Positions 33,772 through 44,260 are shown, numbered from the stretch's first letter. The stretch: 64,000 nucleotides of DNA from an uncultured bacterium (GCA_938083085.1 CALLKX010000009.1:1-64000), one strand, 5' to 3'. The notes: a model not told the origin generated them from the letters alone. Numbers and translations: made by a program.

Positions 33772-36700
33772 GCCTCCCCGCCGCCAGCGTCCGACGCCCG
33801 GTCTTCGCGACCATGGTGTCGCTCATGGTTGTGGCCCTCGGCGCCTTCGCCCTGGGCCGCCTGAGGATCGACCTTCTGCCCGAAGTGGAGATGCCCTCGT
33901 GCACGATCCGGACCACGTACGAGGGCGCGAGCCCCGAGGTGGTTGAGCGTCTCGTCACGCAGATCATCGAGGAGGTGGCCGCGACGGTCCCCGGGGTGGA
34001 GGAGATCGAGTCGACGTCCCTGGAGGGGTCGAGCCGCGTCACGGTCCGCTTCGGGTATGGCGTCAACGTCGACGCTGCGGCCATCGACCTGCAGGCCCGC
34101 GTGGACCAGGAAGTGGACGAGCTCCCCGACGAGGTGACCCGCCCCCGGGTTCAGAAGTTCGACATCGGCAGCTTCCCCATCGTGATCCTGGGGGTCAGCA
34201 GCAAGCTCGACCCCGTGGCCCTGACCCAGCTGGTGGAGGACCAGATCCGCTTCCGCTTCTCGCGGATCCCCGGCGTGGCCCAGGTCGACCCCTGGGGCAG
34301 CTTCACCCGCGAGGTCCGGGTCGAGCTCGACCCCCAGCGACTGAACGCCCTGGGGATCCCACTCGACCGCGTGCTCACCGCGCTCCGGGAGGCCAACCTG
34401 GACCGCCCTGCCGGCCAGCTGGAAGAGGGTCGCTACGAGGTCACCCTGCGGGCGCCCGCTGAGTTCCAGACCCTGGACGAGATCCGTGACACGGTGATCC
34501 TCGAGCGCGGCGACGGCGCCGTCACCGTCGGTCAGATTGCCGTGGTGAAGGACACCTACGAGAAGCTGGACCGCTACGTCCGCGTGGACGGCGACCTCGG
34601 GCTAAGGGTGGCGATCCGGAAGCAGTCCGACGCCAACACCGTCGAGGTCGCCAAGGCCATCCTCGAGGAGGTGGAGCGCGTCAACGTGGCTTACCCCCAG
34701 CTCAACGTTGTCGTCACCTCCAACCAGGGCGACTTCATCCGCCGCTCCATCGACAACGTCGCGAGCTCCGTCCTCTACGGGAGCGCGTTCGCGATCCTCG
34801 TGCTGCTCTTCTTCCTCCGGAGCCTGCGCAGCACCCTCGTCATCGCGGCGTCGATCCCGATCTCCATGGTGGCGACCTTCGCCCTCCTCGAGCTCGGCGG
34901 GCTAACCCTCAACCTGATGACCCTCGGGGGCCTGGCGCTCGGCGTCGGCATGATGGTGGACAGCTCGGTGGTCGTCCTGGAGAACATCTTCCGCCGGCGC
35001 AGCGAGTACGGAGAGGACGCCGTCACCGCCTCGGTGGCCGGCGCCGATGAGGTGGCCAGCGCCATCCTCGCGAGCACGATCACGACCCTGGTCATCTTCC
35101 TTCCCCTCGCCTTCATCGAGGGTGTGGCCGGCGCGCTGTTCGGTGAGCTGGCCCTCGTCGTCGTGTTCAGCCTGATCTGCTCGCTGCTCGTCTCCCTGAG
35201 CCTCGTCCCGGTCCTCGCCTCCAGGCTCCTCGCGCGGCCAAGCTCCCAGGGCTCACTTGCTGCGTTCGCCGAGCGCGGCTTTCAACGCCTCGATAGCGCC
35301 TACGCGGGGCTCCTGCGCCGCGCCGTCCGCCGGCCCCTCGTGGTGGTCGCCTTGTCCTGCGCGGCCCTCGGCGCCAGCCTGTTCCTCTACCCCCTCATCG
35401 GGACCGAGTACCTGCCCCCCAGCGATGAGGGTGAGGTGCGGGTTACCGGGGAAATGGCCGTGGGCACCCGGCTCGACCTCGTGGATCGCCAGACCCGCCG
35501 GATGACAGAGCTCGCCATGCCACTGGTTCCCGAGCTCGTGTCTAGCGTGGTCTCTGTCGGGCCCGGCTGGCGCGGCACGGTCTCGGCCCAGGGAGACATC
35601 CAGATGTCTCTCGTCCCCGCGCGGGAGCGCACTCGGTCCAACGCCGAGATCGCGGACGCGCTCCGCGACGCCCTCACGGGGCAGGTCGCCGGCATGTCGA
35701 TCCGGACCCGCGCACCCGAGGGCCAGTTTCTCCTGCAGCGCGTGCTCGGGAGCGAAGGCGGCGTGGAGATCGAGGTCCGTGGCCCCGACCTCGACGTCCT
35801 CGAAGGCCTCGCGGCCCACGCCGCGCGCATCGCCGAGGAGACGCCCGGCGTCACCGACGTCACGGTCAGCCGGCGCGCCGGGACGCCCCAGCAGGAGATC
35901 CTCGTGGACCGGGCCAAGGTCGCCGACGTCGGGCTCTCCGTCCGCGACGTGGCGCGGGTCCTCGAGGTGGGCTTCGCCGGCGCTCGAGCGGGCGAGTTCC
36001 GCGCGGACGGCAACTCCTATCGGATCCTCGTCCAGCTGGAGGACGCCGAGCGGCGCTCCATCGACGAGGTGCTGGACATGACCCTGAGCACCCCGGGGGG
36101 AGACGCCGTCGCCCTGCGGAACCTCGTCGACGCGAAGCCGAGCCGTGGCCCCCTCGTGATCGAGCGCAAGGACCAGCAGCGCGTGGTCACGGTCTCCGCC
36201 AACGTCGCAGGCCGGCCCGAGGGTTCAGTAGCCCGAGACCTGCAGGCCAAGCTCACCACGCTGCCCCGGCCCCGGGGGCACGCCGTCGAGGTGGCGGGCA
36301 CGTTTGAAGAACAGGAGAAGGCGACACGCGAGCTCGTGCTCTCGTTCCTGCTGGCCATCGCGCTGGTCTACATGGTGCTCGCTTGCCAGTACGAGTCCCT
36401 GCGGGACCCCCTCGTGGTCATGCTCTCGGTCCCCTTCGCGGCCATCGGCGTCCTGGTGACGCTGCACCTGACCGGTACGACTCTCAACATCCAGAGCGCC
36501 ATTGGCTGCATCGTCCTGGGCGGGGTCGTGGTGAACAACGCCATCCTCCTCGTCGATCAGGCCGGGCGCCTGGTCCAGGACGGAACCCCCGTGCGCGAAG
36601 CCGTGGCCGAGGCCGGTCGTCGCCGCCTCCGACCGATCCTGATGACGACGCTCACCACGGTCCTGGCGCTCCTCCCCCTGGCCTTCGGGATCGGGGAGGG

Positions 36701-36830
36701 CGCCGACGCCCAGGCGCCCCTGGCACGTGCGGTGGTCGGCGGGCTGGTCGGCTCGACCCTGATCACTCTCCTGCTGATCCCCGCCGCCTACACCCTCGTC
36801 CGACGCTCCGAGGCCCCCGAGCCCGCCTGA
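33768..36830 (+). CDS. RND-family efflux pump permease (AcrB/MdtB type)
   Basis: A 1020-residue inner-membrane proton-driven exporter with 12 predicted membrane helices and two large periplasmic loops. It begins [20 protein letters not shown] (first helix) and has the usual internal duplication: '[34 protein letters not shown]' followed by '[30 protein letters not shown]' in parts, and the second-half counterparts near residues 860-960. The intramembrane proton-relay acidic residue of helix 4 (GMMVDSSVV) is present. Substrate, for example drugs, metals or bile-like compounds, cannot be told. ATG 33768 overlaps the adaptor stop. Confidence 0.94.
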   Translation: MSLPAASVRRPVFATMVSLMVVALGAFALGRLRIDLLPEVEMPSCTIRTTYEGASPEVVERLVTQIIEEVAATVPGVEEIESTSLEGSSRVTVRFGYGVNVDAAAIDLQARVDQEVDELPDEVTRPRVQKFDIGSFPIVILGVSSKLDPVALTQLVEDQIRFRFSRIPGVAQVDPWGSFTREVRVELDPQRLNALGIPLDRVLTALREANLDRPAGQLEEGRYEVTLRAPAEFQTLDEIRDTVILERGDGAVTVGQIAVVKDTYEKLDRYVRVDGDLGLRVAIRKQSDANTVEVAKAILEEVERVNVAYPQLNVVVTSNQGDFIRRSIDNVASSVLYGSAFAILVLLFFLRSLRSTLVIAASIPISMVATFALLELGGLTLNLMTLGGLALGVGMMVDSSVVVLENIFRRRSEYGEDAVTASVAGADEVASAILASTITTLVIFLPLAFIEGVAGALFGELALVVVFSLICSLLVSLSLVPVLASRLLARPSSQGSLAAFAERGFQRLDSAYAGLLRRAVRRPLVVVALSCAALGASLFLYPLIGTEYLPPSDEGEVRVTGEMAVGTRLDLVDRQTRRMTELAMPLVPELVSSVVSVGPGWRGTVSAQGDIQMSLVPARERTRSNAEIADALRDALTGQVAGMSIRTRAPEGQFLLQRVLGSEGGVEIEVRGPDLDVLEGLAAHAARIAEETPGVTDVTVSRRAGTPQQEILVDRAKVADVGLSVRDVARVLEVGFAGARAGEFRADGNSYRILVQLEDAERRSIDEVLDMTLSTPGGDAVALRNLVDAKPSRGPLVIERKDQQRVVTVSANVAGRPEGSVARDLQAKLTTLPRPRGHAVEVAGTFEEQEKATRELVLSFLLAIALVYMVLACQYESLRDPLVVMLSVPFAAIGVLVTLHLTGTTLNIQSAIGCIVLGGVVVNNAILLVDQAGRLVQDGTPVREAVAEAGRRRLRPILMTTLTTVLALLPLAFGIGEGADAQAPLARAVVGGLVGSTLITLLLIPAAYTLVRRSEAPEPA

Positions 36831-36909
36831 GGCGGCACGCTGCTCGGGCGCACGCGTCGCATCGGTCCTGCCTGAGCGGCCCGGCCTGACCGGTCCCGCC
36901 TGGCGGGGA

Positions 36910-36937
36910 TCGCTCGGCTGGTCTCGCTCGGCTGGTC
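36910..36937. repeat. 14-bp direct repeat, two copies
   Basis: tcgctcggctggtc occurs twice in tandem, flanked by copies of ggtcccgcctggc, in the spacer after the RND pump gene. Confidence 0.6.
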
Positions 36938-37047
36938 CCGCCTGGCCGGGCACCTCCGGACGAGTGACCATCGAAGCGAGCACTCCACCTGCCCACTCCG
37001 ATCCGCGCGCCGCCCGCGGAGCAGCAGCGCCCGAACGGGATCAGCCG

Positions 37048-39339
37048 TCAGCGGTCGCCGCCGCCCAGAAGGTGCTCCTGGATCAACGCCCACTCGGTCT
37101 GACGCGAGTGCCAGGCGAGGTCGCGGTCGCGGATCCCGTGGCGCGTCTGGGGGTAGGCCATCATGGACCAGTCGGTCTTGCCCGCCTTCATGAGGGCGTG
37201 CGCCATCTGGAACATGTTCTGGACGTGCACGTTGTCGTCCATGATCCCGTGGTGCATGTGGAGGAAGCCGTTGAGGTCCTTCGCCACGCCGAGGACGCTC
37301 GTCTTCTCATAGCCCTCGAGGTTATCCGAGGGTGTCCGCATGTAGCGCTCGGTGTAGATCGTGTCGTACATGCGCCAGTCGTAGACGCCGCCCCCGGCGA
37401 TGCCGAGCTTGAAGCGATCCGTGCGGCACAAGCAGTTCGCGGTCATGGTGCCGCCGAAGCTGTACCCCGTGATGCCCACCCGGTCCCCGTCGGCCCAGGG
37501 GTTCGCCGTCAGCCAATCCAGAACGTCCACCATGTCATCGACCTCCTGGAGCCCGACCCGTCGGTAGAGCGCCGAGGTCGCGTCGTGGCCCCGGCTGGTG
37601 GAAGAGCGCACGTTGGTCTGTAGCACGATCACGCCCTGCTGCGCGAGGAACTGGAAGAAGGTGCTGCTGTTCCAACGGTTCCGCACCGACGGCGCTGCCG
37701 GCCCGGAGTAGGTGGAGATCCACACGGCGTAGGAACCCGCAGGGTCGAAGTCCGCCGGCTTGAGCAGCGCCACGTCCAGCTCCACGCCGTCGCGCGTGGC
37801 GACCCGGTGGAGCTCCCAGTCGCCGATGCCGTAGTCCTTGGCCGGCGCCTCGGCCCGGCCGAGTTCCTTGACGATGATCCCCTCCGCGTCACAGACCCGG
37901 ACGACTCCGGGGTTCGTGAGGCTGGAGAAGCGGTCGATAAAGTAGGTCCGCGCCCCGTTGAAGGTGACCGAGTGGGATCCTTCATCCGACGTCAGGCGGA
38001 CCAGGCCGGTCCCGTCGAGGGCGACCCGATAGAGGTTCGAGTTGATGTCCCCGTCTGCGGTGGACTGGAACCAGACGTGCCCCGGAGCGTCGCCCTCGGG
38101 GGCGTCCACGTGCTCGACGCCCCGGAGGTTCCAATCCCCCGAGGTCACCGCGCCCAGCAGCTCACCGTCGAGCTGATAGCGGTAGAGGTGATCCGTCCCC
38201 GTCCGATGGCTCTGCCAGAGGAACGTGCCGTCCCCGAGCCAGATCGGAGGCTCCGGACGCTCCGTCCAGCTGGAGGACTCCTCGCGGATGAGGACCTCTC
38301 CCTCGCCTGTCTCCGGGTCGACGCTCAGGAGGTCCATCCAGGTCTGGATCCGGTCCTGCACGTAGACGAGGCAGCGATCGCCATCCGGCGTCCACCCCAC
38401 CCGCACCACGAGGATCTCTTGCCCGTCGTAGGCCGAGAGGTCCACCCAGGCCGTGGCCGCGGTCTCCGCGCCGGTGATCCCGACCCGAACGATGGGGTTC
38501 GGGTCGCCCACCTTCGGGTAGTTGGTGACCTCTGACTTGACCCGGAAGGTCGAGTCCTCGATGTGGTCCACGACCGTGAACTCGTAGACGGGGCTCTCGT
38601 CAAGGGCCAGGAACGCGAGGTGCTCAGAGTCGGGGGACCAGAAGTGGCCGAGGAAGTTGCCGCGGCCGTAAATCTCCTCCTGGTAGACCCAATCAAGGAT
38701 GCCGTTGAACTGGTCCGGTCCGCCGTCGCTGGTCACCGGAGCGACGTTTCCTGTCGCGGTGTTCACCATGAAGAGGTCGTTCCCGCGAACGAAGGCGAGC
38801 GCCTCCCCATCGGCGGACATGCGGTCGTAGCGAATCTCCCCGTCCGCGCCGCGGGCGAGGACCCTGGGCGCCTCACCGGCCCGGTGGAACCACAGCTCCT
38901 CGCCGAGGTAGGCCATACGCGCCGAGCCGTCGTCCGAGAGCTGCTCCGGGCGCTTCTCGAGGCCCCTGGCGATGCGCTGGGCCTCCTTCTCGGATCGCCC
39001 CCCCTGGGCCTGAATCAGCTCGGCGAGGCCATCGAGCGGAGCGGCGTCCTGGCCGGCCTCCCCCTCGGGCCGCTCGACAGGCTTCCCCAGCTCCCCGGTC
39101 CGCACATCCAGCCAGCGGGCGTCCTCTCCCCGGCCCACCTCCACGTGCTCGCCATCCCAGGCCCAGCGGACGCGCGGGAGCGACGGCGAGAGGTTGATCG
39201 GCTCGCTGCCCGGCCGCCGGCTGGTCTGCTCCAGGGTGATCCGCTTCTCGGAGGCCGGCGCGGGGGCCTCCGCGGGGGCCTCCGCGGGGGCCTGGATGCT
39301 GAAGGTGGCCGCGCTGAGGAGGAGAGTCGTGGAGAGCAT
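37048..39339 (-). CDS. Secreted S9B peptidase, dipeptidyl peptidase IV-like
   Basis: A 763-residue exported serine peptidase expected to release Xaa-Pro dipeptides. ATG 39339 begins a signal peptide (MLSTTLLLSAATFSIQA) followed by an Ala/Pro/Glu repeat; a longer frame up to 39483 is rejected because it crosses into the divergent promoter. The N-terminal propeller domain has the DPPIV_N pattern ('DWVYQEEIYGRGNFLGHFWSPDSEH' in parts). The triad is Ser627 in GYSFGG, Asp701 in HGIMDDNVH and His734 in TRHGI. It lies convergent to the RND operon and divergent from the unknown protein at 39470. Confidence 0.92.
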   Translation of the reverse strand: MLSTTLLLSAATFSIQAPAEAPAEAPAPASEKRITLEQTSRRPGSEPINLSPSLPRVRWAWDGEHVEVGRGEDARWLDVRTGELGKPVERPEGEAGQDAAPLDGLAELIQAQGGRSEKEAQRIARGLEKRPEQLSDDGSARMAYLGEELWFHRAGEAPRVLARGADGEIRYDRMSADGEALAFVRGNDLFMVNTATGNVAPVTSDGGPDQFNGILDWVYQEEIYGRGNFLGHFWSPDSEHLAFLALDESPVYEFTVVDHIEDSTFRVKSEVTNYPKVGDPNPIVRVGITGAETAATAWVDLSAYDGQEILVVRVGWTPDGDRCLVYVQDRIQTWMDLLSVDPETGEGEVLIREESSSWTERPEPPIWLGDGTFLWQSHRTGTDHLYRYQLDGELLGAVTSGDWNLRGVEHVDAPEGDAPGHVWFQSTADGDINSNLYRVALDGTGLVRLTSDEGSHSVTFNGARTYFIDRFSSLTNPGVVRVCDAEGIIVKELGRAEAPAKDYGIGDWELHRVATRDGVELDVALLKPADFDPAGSYAVWISTYSGPAAPSVRNRWNSSTFFQFLAQQGVIVLQTNVRSSTSRGHDATSALYRRVGLQEVDDMVDVLDWLTANPWADGDRVGITGYSFGGTMTANCLCRTDRFKLGIAGGGVYDWRMYDTIYTERYMRTPSDNLEGYEKTSVLGVAKDLNGFLHMHHGIMDDNVHVQNMFQMAHALMKAGKTDWSMMAYPQTRHGIRDRDLAWHSRQTEWALIQEHLLGGGDR

Positions 39340-39382
39340 GGAGATCAGGGGTGGGCGGAAGACGACAGGCCGTTGGCCCGGT

Positions 39383-39388
39383 ATTTTA
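39383..39388 (-). promoter_or_regulatory. Possible -10 element (TAAAAT) for the DPP-IV-like gene
   Basis: The only AT-rich hexamer in the 130-base divergent gap, reading TAAAAT on the minus strand 44 bases before the start. No good -35 is present, so this is tentative. Confidence 0.25.
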
Positions 39389-39469
39389 GGCGCTGCCCGT
39401 GAATAGACGGGCGCTCTGCTCGTACGGACGCTGCAAGGTTTCCCACGACTCCAAGACCACACCCCGATC

Positions 39470-41227
39470 ATGCTCGCTCTCACCCCCCTCGCCCTCCCCC
39501 TCCTCCTCTCCGCCAGCGGGAGCCCTCAGCCAGCGACATCAGACCTCCTCGCGGCAATCCCCGAGGACGCGCTGATCGCGGTCCACATCCCCGATCCCCG
39601 CGCGATCATCGCCGCGCGTGAGACCAACGCCATGGTCGGCTTCATGCTCGACCCGGAGTGGGAGTCGATCGCCGCGCTCTTCATGGGCGAGAGCGAGGAG
39701 AGCGTGGGCATGCTCGACGAGCTGAAGGGGCTTCGCCAGCGGGCCATCGAGGCCATGACGGACGCCGCCGGGATCGTGGCCTTCGCGACCACAGCTCCTG
39801 AGACCGGTGAGGACATGACGGTCGGTGTGATCGCCCAGGGCGGGCCGAAGATGGCCGCGATGATCGAGGAGATGTTCGTCGGCGAGGCCGCCTCGACGCT
39901 CCAGCTCTCACCGTCGCTGATCGCGAGGGTCACCCCGGCCTCCGAGGGCCGCATGGCCCGCGCCTTCGCCACCACCGGGACCCTGGTGGTCGGGATCGAG
40001 TCCGAGTCCGGTGAGGCGGCAGCGAGGGAGCTCGCGGCCAAGTGCCTCTCCGGCGGAGCCGAGCGTCCGGGCGGCCCCTTCGGCGTCCCCGGCGTGGCGG
40101 TCGAGCGGCGCGAGTGCGCCGTGGAATTGGCCGTCAACCTCGCGCCCATCTGGGAGTCGGCGCGGGCCGAGGGCTTCAGCAGCCCGATGGAAGAGCAGAT
40201 GTTCGAGATGATGGTCGGCGGTACGGACTGGATGTACGGCTTCGCGTCCCTCGGCAGCGGCGAGAACACCGACTCTGCGATCGTGATCCCCTACCTCGAG
40301 GAGTCCGACCTCGCGGGCCTCTTCGCCAACTTCGGCAGCGCGGACCTCTCGACCTTCCGCAGCGTGCCGGCGAACGCCCACACGGCCTCCGCGATGTCCC
40401 TGGACCTCGAGGGCATCTTCGACTGGGCCATGGACCTCGTGAAGGCCGACTCCGAGGAAGGCTACGAGCAGGTCATGGGCATGATCGGAGGGATCACCGA
40501 GATGTCGGGGATCGACCTCATCGAGGACGTCCTCGGCAACATGACCGGGCAGTTCCTCACCTTCTCGGCCGTCAAGTCCGAGGACGACGCTGTGAGTACC
40601 GAGCCCAGCCTGCTGGACCTCGCCATGGCCGGCAACCTCACGGGCGATGACGTCACCATGATCGCCTTCGTCGAGGACACCGAGGTCCTGCTCGAGGCCA
40701 TCGAGTTCGCGCTCGATATGAGCGGTATGGGTGAGATGATCGAGTCCGGCAGCATCGAGGGCGGCGAAGCCGTCTCCTTCGAGTCCTGGGCGCTCGACCC
40801 GGACATGGGGATGGGCTCCATGAAGATTGCCCTTGGCGCCGGCCGCCTGATCTTCTCCACCAACCCCGCGCAATTGAGCGACTACGTCGAAGGCATCGGC
40901 ACCGAGCGCGCCTCGTCGTTCGGGGCGGACAAGAAGATCGCCGCAGCGCTCACGCGGCTCTCCGGGGCCGCTGTGAACGTTCAGAAGACCGGCAAGGTGC
41001 TGGAGTCCATGACGAGCTCCCTGAAGATGATGGGCTCGATGTTCAGCGAGATGGCCTTCGCCGAACCGGGCTCCGACATCGACAACGGCGTCAACGCGAT
41101 GTTCGGGCGCATGGCGCTGGCCTCCGACCGAGTGGTGGAGCTTGGCCGCCGCTACTTCGAGGGCACCACCTCGGGGGACATGGTCATGGAACAGGGCAAG
41201 ATGCGATTCCGCACGAGCAGCCGCTGA
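39470..41227 (+). CDS. Secreted protein of unknown function
   Basis: A 585-residue protein with a signal peptide (MLALTPLALPLLLSASG) from ATG 39470. The mature chain mixes acidic helices and short beta strands, with many Met, Glu and Asp residues ('FMLDPEWESIAALFMGESEE', 'VMGMIGGITEMSGIDLIEDV'). It starts with 'LLAAIPEDALIAVHIPDPRAII', a pattern seen at the start of DUF3352-type secreted proteins, which are large and poorly characterised. I do not assign a function. No enzyme signature, membrane helix or repeat is present. It faces the DPP-IV-like gene divergently, and a very strong terminator follows. Confidence 0.7.
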   Translation: MLALTPLALPLLLSASGSPQPATSDLLAAIPEDALIAVHIPDPRAIIAARETNAMVGFMLDPEWESIAALFMGESEESVGMLDELKGLRQRAIEAMTDAAGIVAFATTAPETGEDMTVGVIAQGGPKMAAMIEEMFVGEAASTLQLSPSLIARVTPASEGRMARAFATTGTLVVGIESESGEAAARELAAKCLSGGAERPGGPFGVPGVAVERRECAVELAVNLAPIWESARAEGFSSPMEEQMFEMMVGGTDWMYGFASLGSGENTDSAIVIPYLEESDLAGLFANFGSADLSTFRSVPANAHTASAMSLDLEGIFDWAMDLVKADSEEGYEQVMGMIGGITEMSGIDLIEDVLGNMTGQFLTFSAVKSEDDAVSTEPSLLDLAMAGNLTGDDVTMIAFVEDTEVLLEAIEFALDMSGMGEMIESGSIEGGEAVSFESWALDPDMGMGSMKIALGAGRLIFSTNPAQLSDYVEGIGTERASSFGADKKIAAALTRLSGAAVNVQKTGKVLESMTSSLKMMGSMFSEMAFAEPGSDIDNGVNAMFGRMALASDRVVELGRRYFEGTTSGDMVMEQGKMRFRTSSR

Positions 41228-41262
41228 GCCAGCGCTCCGCCCGAGCGAAGGCTCCCGGAACG

Positions 41263-41302
41263 AACGCGCCCCGCGTGCCCTCCTCGGGCCGCGGGGCGCG
41301 TT
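41263..41302. terminator. Strong bidirectional terminator
   Basis: aacgcgccccgcg (41263-41275) pairs perfectly over 13 bp with cgcggggcgcgtt (41290-41302), with a 14-base loop. It lies between the convergent unknown-protein and pilT genes. Short t-rich sequence (ttgcttcc) follows on the plus side. Confidence 0.7.
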
Positions 41303-41336
41303 GCTTCCACCGCAGCCCGGAGGCGCGGCGACGACT

Positions 41337-42653
41337 TCAGCCGCGCTGCCGCTTGTACTGTTCGAAGGGGTCCTCGAGCGGCTGCTGCTCACCTGTTACA
41401 CCGGGCGCACGCTCCTCGCTAGGCAACGCTGGCTGAGGGCCAGGCATCAAGCCGAGCGGGGCGGCGGCAGAAGCTGCAGGAGGGGCCTCCCCATGCTCGG
41501 GGGTCAGGTCTGCAGGCATGTCCGCCGCCGCTTTCGGGAGTGGGCTGGCTGGCATCGGAGCCTGCCCGACCACGCCCGGGTGCCAGTTCACGCCAGCTGC
41601 GTGGAGGCTATCCACGAAGGCGTCTTTTTGGATGGCCTTGGAGTACGCCTCCCTGGGCGCCACCTCACCGCTCGCGACCAGCTTTGTGAGGGCGTCGTTC
41701 AGGAGGATCATCCCGGACTTCGCGCCCATCTGCATGACGCTCATGATCTGGTGGGTCTTGCCCTCACGGATCAAGGAGCTGACCGCGCTGTTGACGGCCA
41801 GGACCTCGAGCGCCGCCACCCGGCCTCCCTCTTGCCTCTTGCAGAGGGTCTGCGCCACGACGCCCTTGAGTGACGAGGAGAGCATGGTTCGGATCTGCGA
41901 CTGCCGCTCCGCCGGGAACTGATCGATGATCCGGTCCACGGTAGACGGCGCGGTTGTCGTGTGGAGCGTGCCAAAGACGAGGTGGCCCGTCTCCGCCGTC
42001 TCGATGGCGATCTCGATCGTCTCCAAGTCGCGGAGCTCACCGACGAGGACGATATCCGGGTCCTCACGGAGCGCCGCCTTGAGGGCGCGCTTGAAGGAGG
42101 CGGTGTGCTGCTTGACCTCACGCTGGTTGATCAGACACCGGTGGTCCTGATGAACAAACTCGATCGGGTCCTCGATCGTGATGATGTGGTCGGCGCGGTT
42201 CTTGTTGATGAAGTCGATCATCGCCGCGAGCGTCGTCGACTTGCCGCTACCCGTCGGCCCCGTCACCAGGACCAGGCCCTTGGACAGCATGCAGAATTCC
42301 CGCGCGACGTCCGGGAGCCCGAGCTCCTCGAAGGTCAGCAGCTCCTCGGGGATGACGCGGAAGGTGGCCGCCGGTCCGCGGCTGTCCACGAAGAGGTTGC
42401 CGCGAAAGCGCGCGAGACCCGGGATCTCGTAGGCGAAGTCGGCGTCGAACGTCGTCTCGTAGGTCTCCCACACCGAAGGGATGCAGATCTCCTTGAAGAT
42501 CAGCTGCATCTGATCCGGCGGGATCGGGTCGCACTCCTTCACCGGCACGATGTCGCCGTGCAGCCGAAACTGCGGCTTCGTGCTGGAGGTCATGTGCAGG
42601 TCCGAGGCGCCAACCTCGACCATTCGTTTGAACAGCGCGTCAATCCAGGCCAT
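41337..42653 (-). CDS. pilT: Type IV pilus retraction ATPase PilT with Pro-rich tail
   Basis: A 438-residue hexameric ATPase of the PilT family, needed for twitching motility through pilus retraction. N-terminal part 'ASDLHMTSSTKPQFRLHGDIVPV' is the PAS-like domain. Walker A GPTGSGKST lies near residue 130, and the Asp box 'TIEDPIEFVH', Walker B 'DPDIVLVGELRD' and His box 'TGHLVFGTLHTTTA' follow. The C-terminal 80 residues are a Pro/Ala/Gln-rich extension ('PAPLPKAAAD'-like sequence) not found in standard PilT of about 345 residues; it may mediate protein contacts. No other pilus gene is adjacent. Confidence 0.94.
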   Translation of the reverse strand: MAWIDALFKRMVEVGASDLHMTSSTKPQFRLHGDIVPVKECDPIPPDQMQLIFKEICIPSVWETYETTFDADFAYEIPGLARFRGNLFVDSRGPAATFRVIPEELLTFEELGLPDVAREFCMLSKGLVLVTGPTGSGKSTTLAAMIDFINKNRADHIITIEDPIEFVHQDHRCLINQREVKQHTASFKRALKAALREDPDIVLVGELRDLETIEIAIETAETGHLVFGTLHTTTAPSTVDRIIDQFPAERQSQIRTMLSSSLKGVVAQTLCKRQEGGRVAALEVLAVNSAVSSLIREGKTHQIMSVMQMGAKSGMILLNDALTKLVASGEVAPREAYSKAIQKDAFVDSLHAAGVNWHPGVVGQAPMPASPLPKAAADMPADLTPEHGEAPPAASAAAPLGLMPGPQPALPSEERAPGVTGEQQPLEDPFEQYKRQRG

Positions 42654-42753
42654 GTCTTCGTGCGGTGGTTTCTGTGCGGTGGTGGCAGGCTCGTGGCTTC
42701 CCCCCGAGGTATCGACAGGAACGTTTCTTTCCTCAAGTCGATACGCTCACCGA

Positions 42754-44130
42754 ATGACGCGCCCCCGCTCTGCTGACACATCTCGGCCCCTGGAACCCTC
42801 CTCTGTGGCCAAGGAGACCCCCTCAGGCGCCGCCCGCGGAGGCTCTCTCTGGAGCTCTTCCTGGGGCTCCGCGCCTGGGCTTCGTGGGGTGCTCTCCACC
42901 ATGACCGTGATGTGCGCCCTGGGCGCCCTGATTGGCTGTGGGCCCACCCCCGAGCCGCCCGCGACCGGCAGCTCGCTGGCCCCCGGGTCCTGGCGGGCGA
43001 CCCTGGCCTCCCCGGGCGGAGCGATCACCTTCGGACTCGACCTCGAGGAGTCCGAGGAGGGCCTGCGGGCTGTCCTTGTCAACGGGAGTGAGCGCCAGCC
43101 TGCAGGCGTGCTCGAGGCGGCCGGCGAGCAGATTCGGTTCAAGATCCCCCCGTATCGGTCGGCCTTGGTCGCGACCCCGGACCCCGACGGCCGCGGTCTG
43201 ACCGGGTACTGGGAGCGGGATGTCGGCGAGGGCCCCGTACCGCTCATGCCCTTCGCCGCCGTGGCCGGCACCGACGCCAGGCCGCCGGCGCGCCCGGACC
43301 CTGCCGCGCAGGAGGCGCTCTCCGGTCGGTGGCGCGTGCGCTTTGAGGGCGACGGGGAGGACGCCATCGGGCTCTTCGAGGTCGCACCCACAGGGCGCGC
43401 CTCCGGCACGTTCCTCACGACGCTCGGCGACTACCGCTACCTCAACGGTTGGTTTGACGGGGAGGCCCTTCGACTCGCGTGCTTTGACGGCGCCCACGCG
43501 TTCCTCTTCGAGGCCCGCCTCGGCGTTGGGGGAGACCTCTCCGGCGACTTCTGGTCGCGGGACTCCTTCCACACGACCTGGACGGCGACCCGGGACGAGA
43601 CCGCGAGGCTCCCCGACGACTTCGCGCTCACCCGCTGGACCGAAGGCGAAGACCTCGACGGGCTTGGCTTCCCCGACCTGAACGGCGAGCCCCGCGCCCT
43701 CTCCGAACTCCTGCCGGCTGACTCGCCCGGGCTTCTCGTGATCTTCGGGACCTGGTGTCCGAACTGTAATGACCTCACGGAGACGCTCGTGGAGCTGCAG
43801 CGCCGACACCCTAGTCTCCACATCGTGGGCCTCGCGTTCGAGCTGGGTGCTGACCCGGCGAAACACCGCGAGGCCGTCCGCGGATACATCGCCCATCACG
43901 GGATCACATACCCCGTCCTCCTCGGGGGCAGCGCCTCGAAGGCGCTCGCCAGCGAGGCGCTGCCCATCCTTGATCGCGTCCGGGCGTACCCCACGACGGT
44001 CTTCCTGGCGAAGGACCGGCGCCCCACAGCCGTTCACACGGGCTTCAGCGGCCCGGCCACGGGGCAGCGCTATGAGGCCCTGGTGGAGCGCTTCGAGTCC
44101 GAGATCGAGTCGCTGATCGGCTCCCGGTAA
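42754..44130 (+). CDS. TlpA-like thioredoxin-fold lipoprotein
   Basis: A 458-residue lipoprotein with a C-terminal thioredoxin domain. ATG 42754 lies about 100 bases from the divergent pilT start; an internal start at 42901 would put the signal (VMCALGALIGC) at the N-terminus and is a plausible alternative. The lipobox LIGC is clear. Residues about 60-300 form a beta-rich domain of no known family. From about residue 315, 'LLVIFGTWCPNCNDLTETL' shows the redox-active CxxC (Cys335, Cys338), with a later 'YPTTVFLAKDRRP' cis-proline loop. It should reduce disulfides in the periplasm, perhaps for haem protein maturation. Confidence 0.8.
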   Translation: MTRPRSADTSRPLEPSSVAKETPSGAARGGSLWSSSWGSAPGLRGVLSTMTVMCALGALIGCGPTPEPPATGSSLAPGSWRATLASPGGAITFGLDLEESEEGLRAVLVNGSERQPAGVLEAAGEQIRFKIPPYRSALVATPDPDGRGLTGYWERDVGEGPVPLMPFAAVAGTDARPPARPDPAAQEALSGRWRVRFEGDGEDAIGLFEVAPTGRASGTFLTTLGDYRYLNGWFDGEALRLACFDGAHAFLFEARLGVGGDLSGDFWSRDSFHTTWTATRDETARLPDDFALTRWTEGEDLDGLGFPDLNGEPRALSELLPADSPGLLVIFGTWCPNCNDLTETLVELQRRHPSLHIVGLAFELGADPAKHREAVRGYIAHHGITYPVLLGGSASKALASEALPILDRVRAYPTTVFLAKDRRPTAVHTGFSGPATGQRYEALVERFESEIESLIGSR

Positions 44131-44150
44131 GACCGCTCCCGCCCCTCGAG

Positions 44151-44217
44151 GCCCCGGGTAGAGCCCCGGGTAGGGGCCCAGGTAGAGACCCGGGTAGAGA
44201 CCCGGGTAGAAACCCGG
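44151..44217. repeat. 12-bp tandem repeat, five and a half copies
   Basis: Units of gccccgggtaga, gccccgggtagg, ggcccaggtaga, gacccgggtaga and again gacccgggtaga run head to tail after the TlpA-like gene. An inverted copy of the core (ctacccgggg) lies just downstream at 44241-44250. Confidence 0.85.
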
Positions 44218-44225
44218 ACGCCCAG

Positions 44226-44260
44226 CCTGGCTCCCGGCCCCTACCCGGGGGCCAGCCAGG
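44226..44260. terminator. Hairpin, possible terminator
   Basis: cctggct pairs with agccagg and the inner ggcccc with ggggcc, leaving a three-base bulge (ccc at 44233-44235). There is no U-run. It is just downstream of the 12-bp repeat array and could be a transcription end or merely structure. Confidence 0.4.

Noticed and set aside
44151-44217. CRISPR array
   Set aside because: The units are only 12 bp and adjoin directly, with no spacers.
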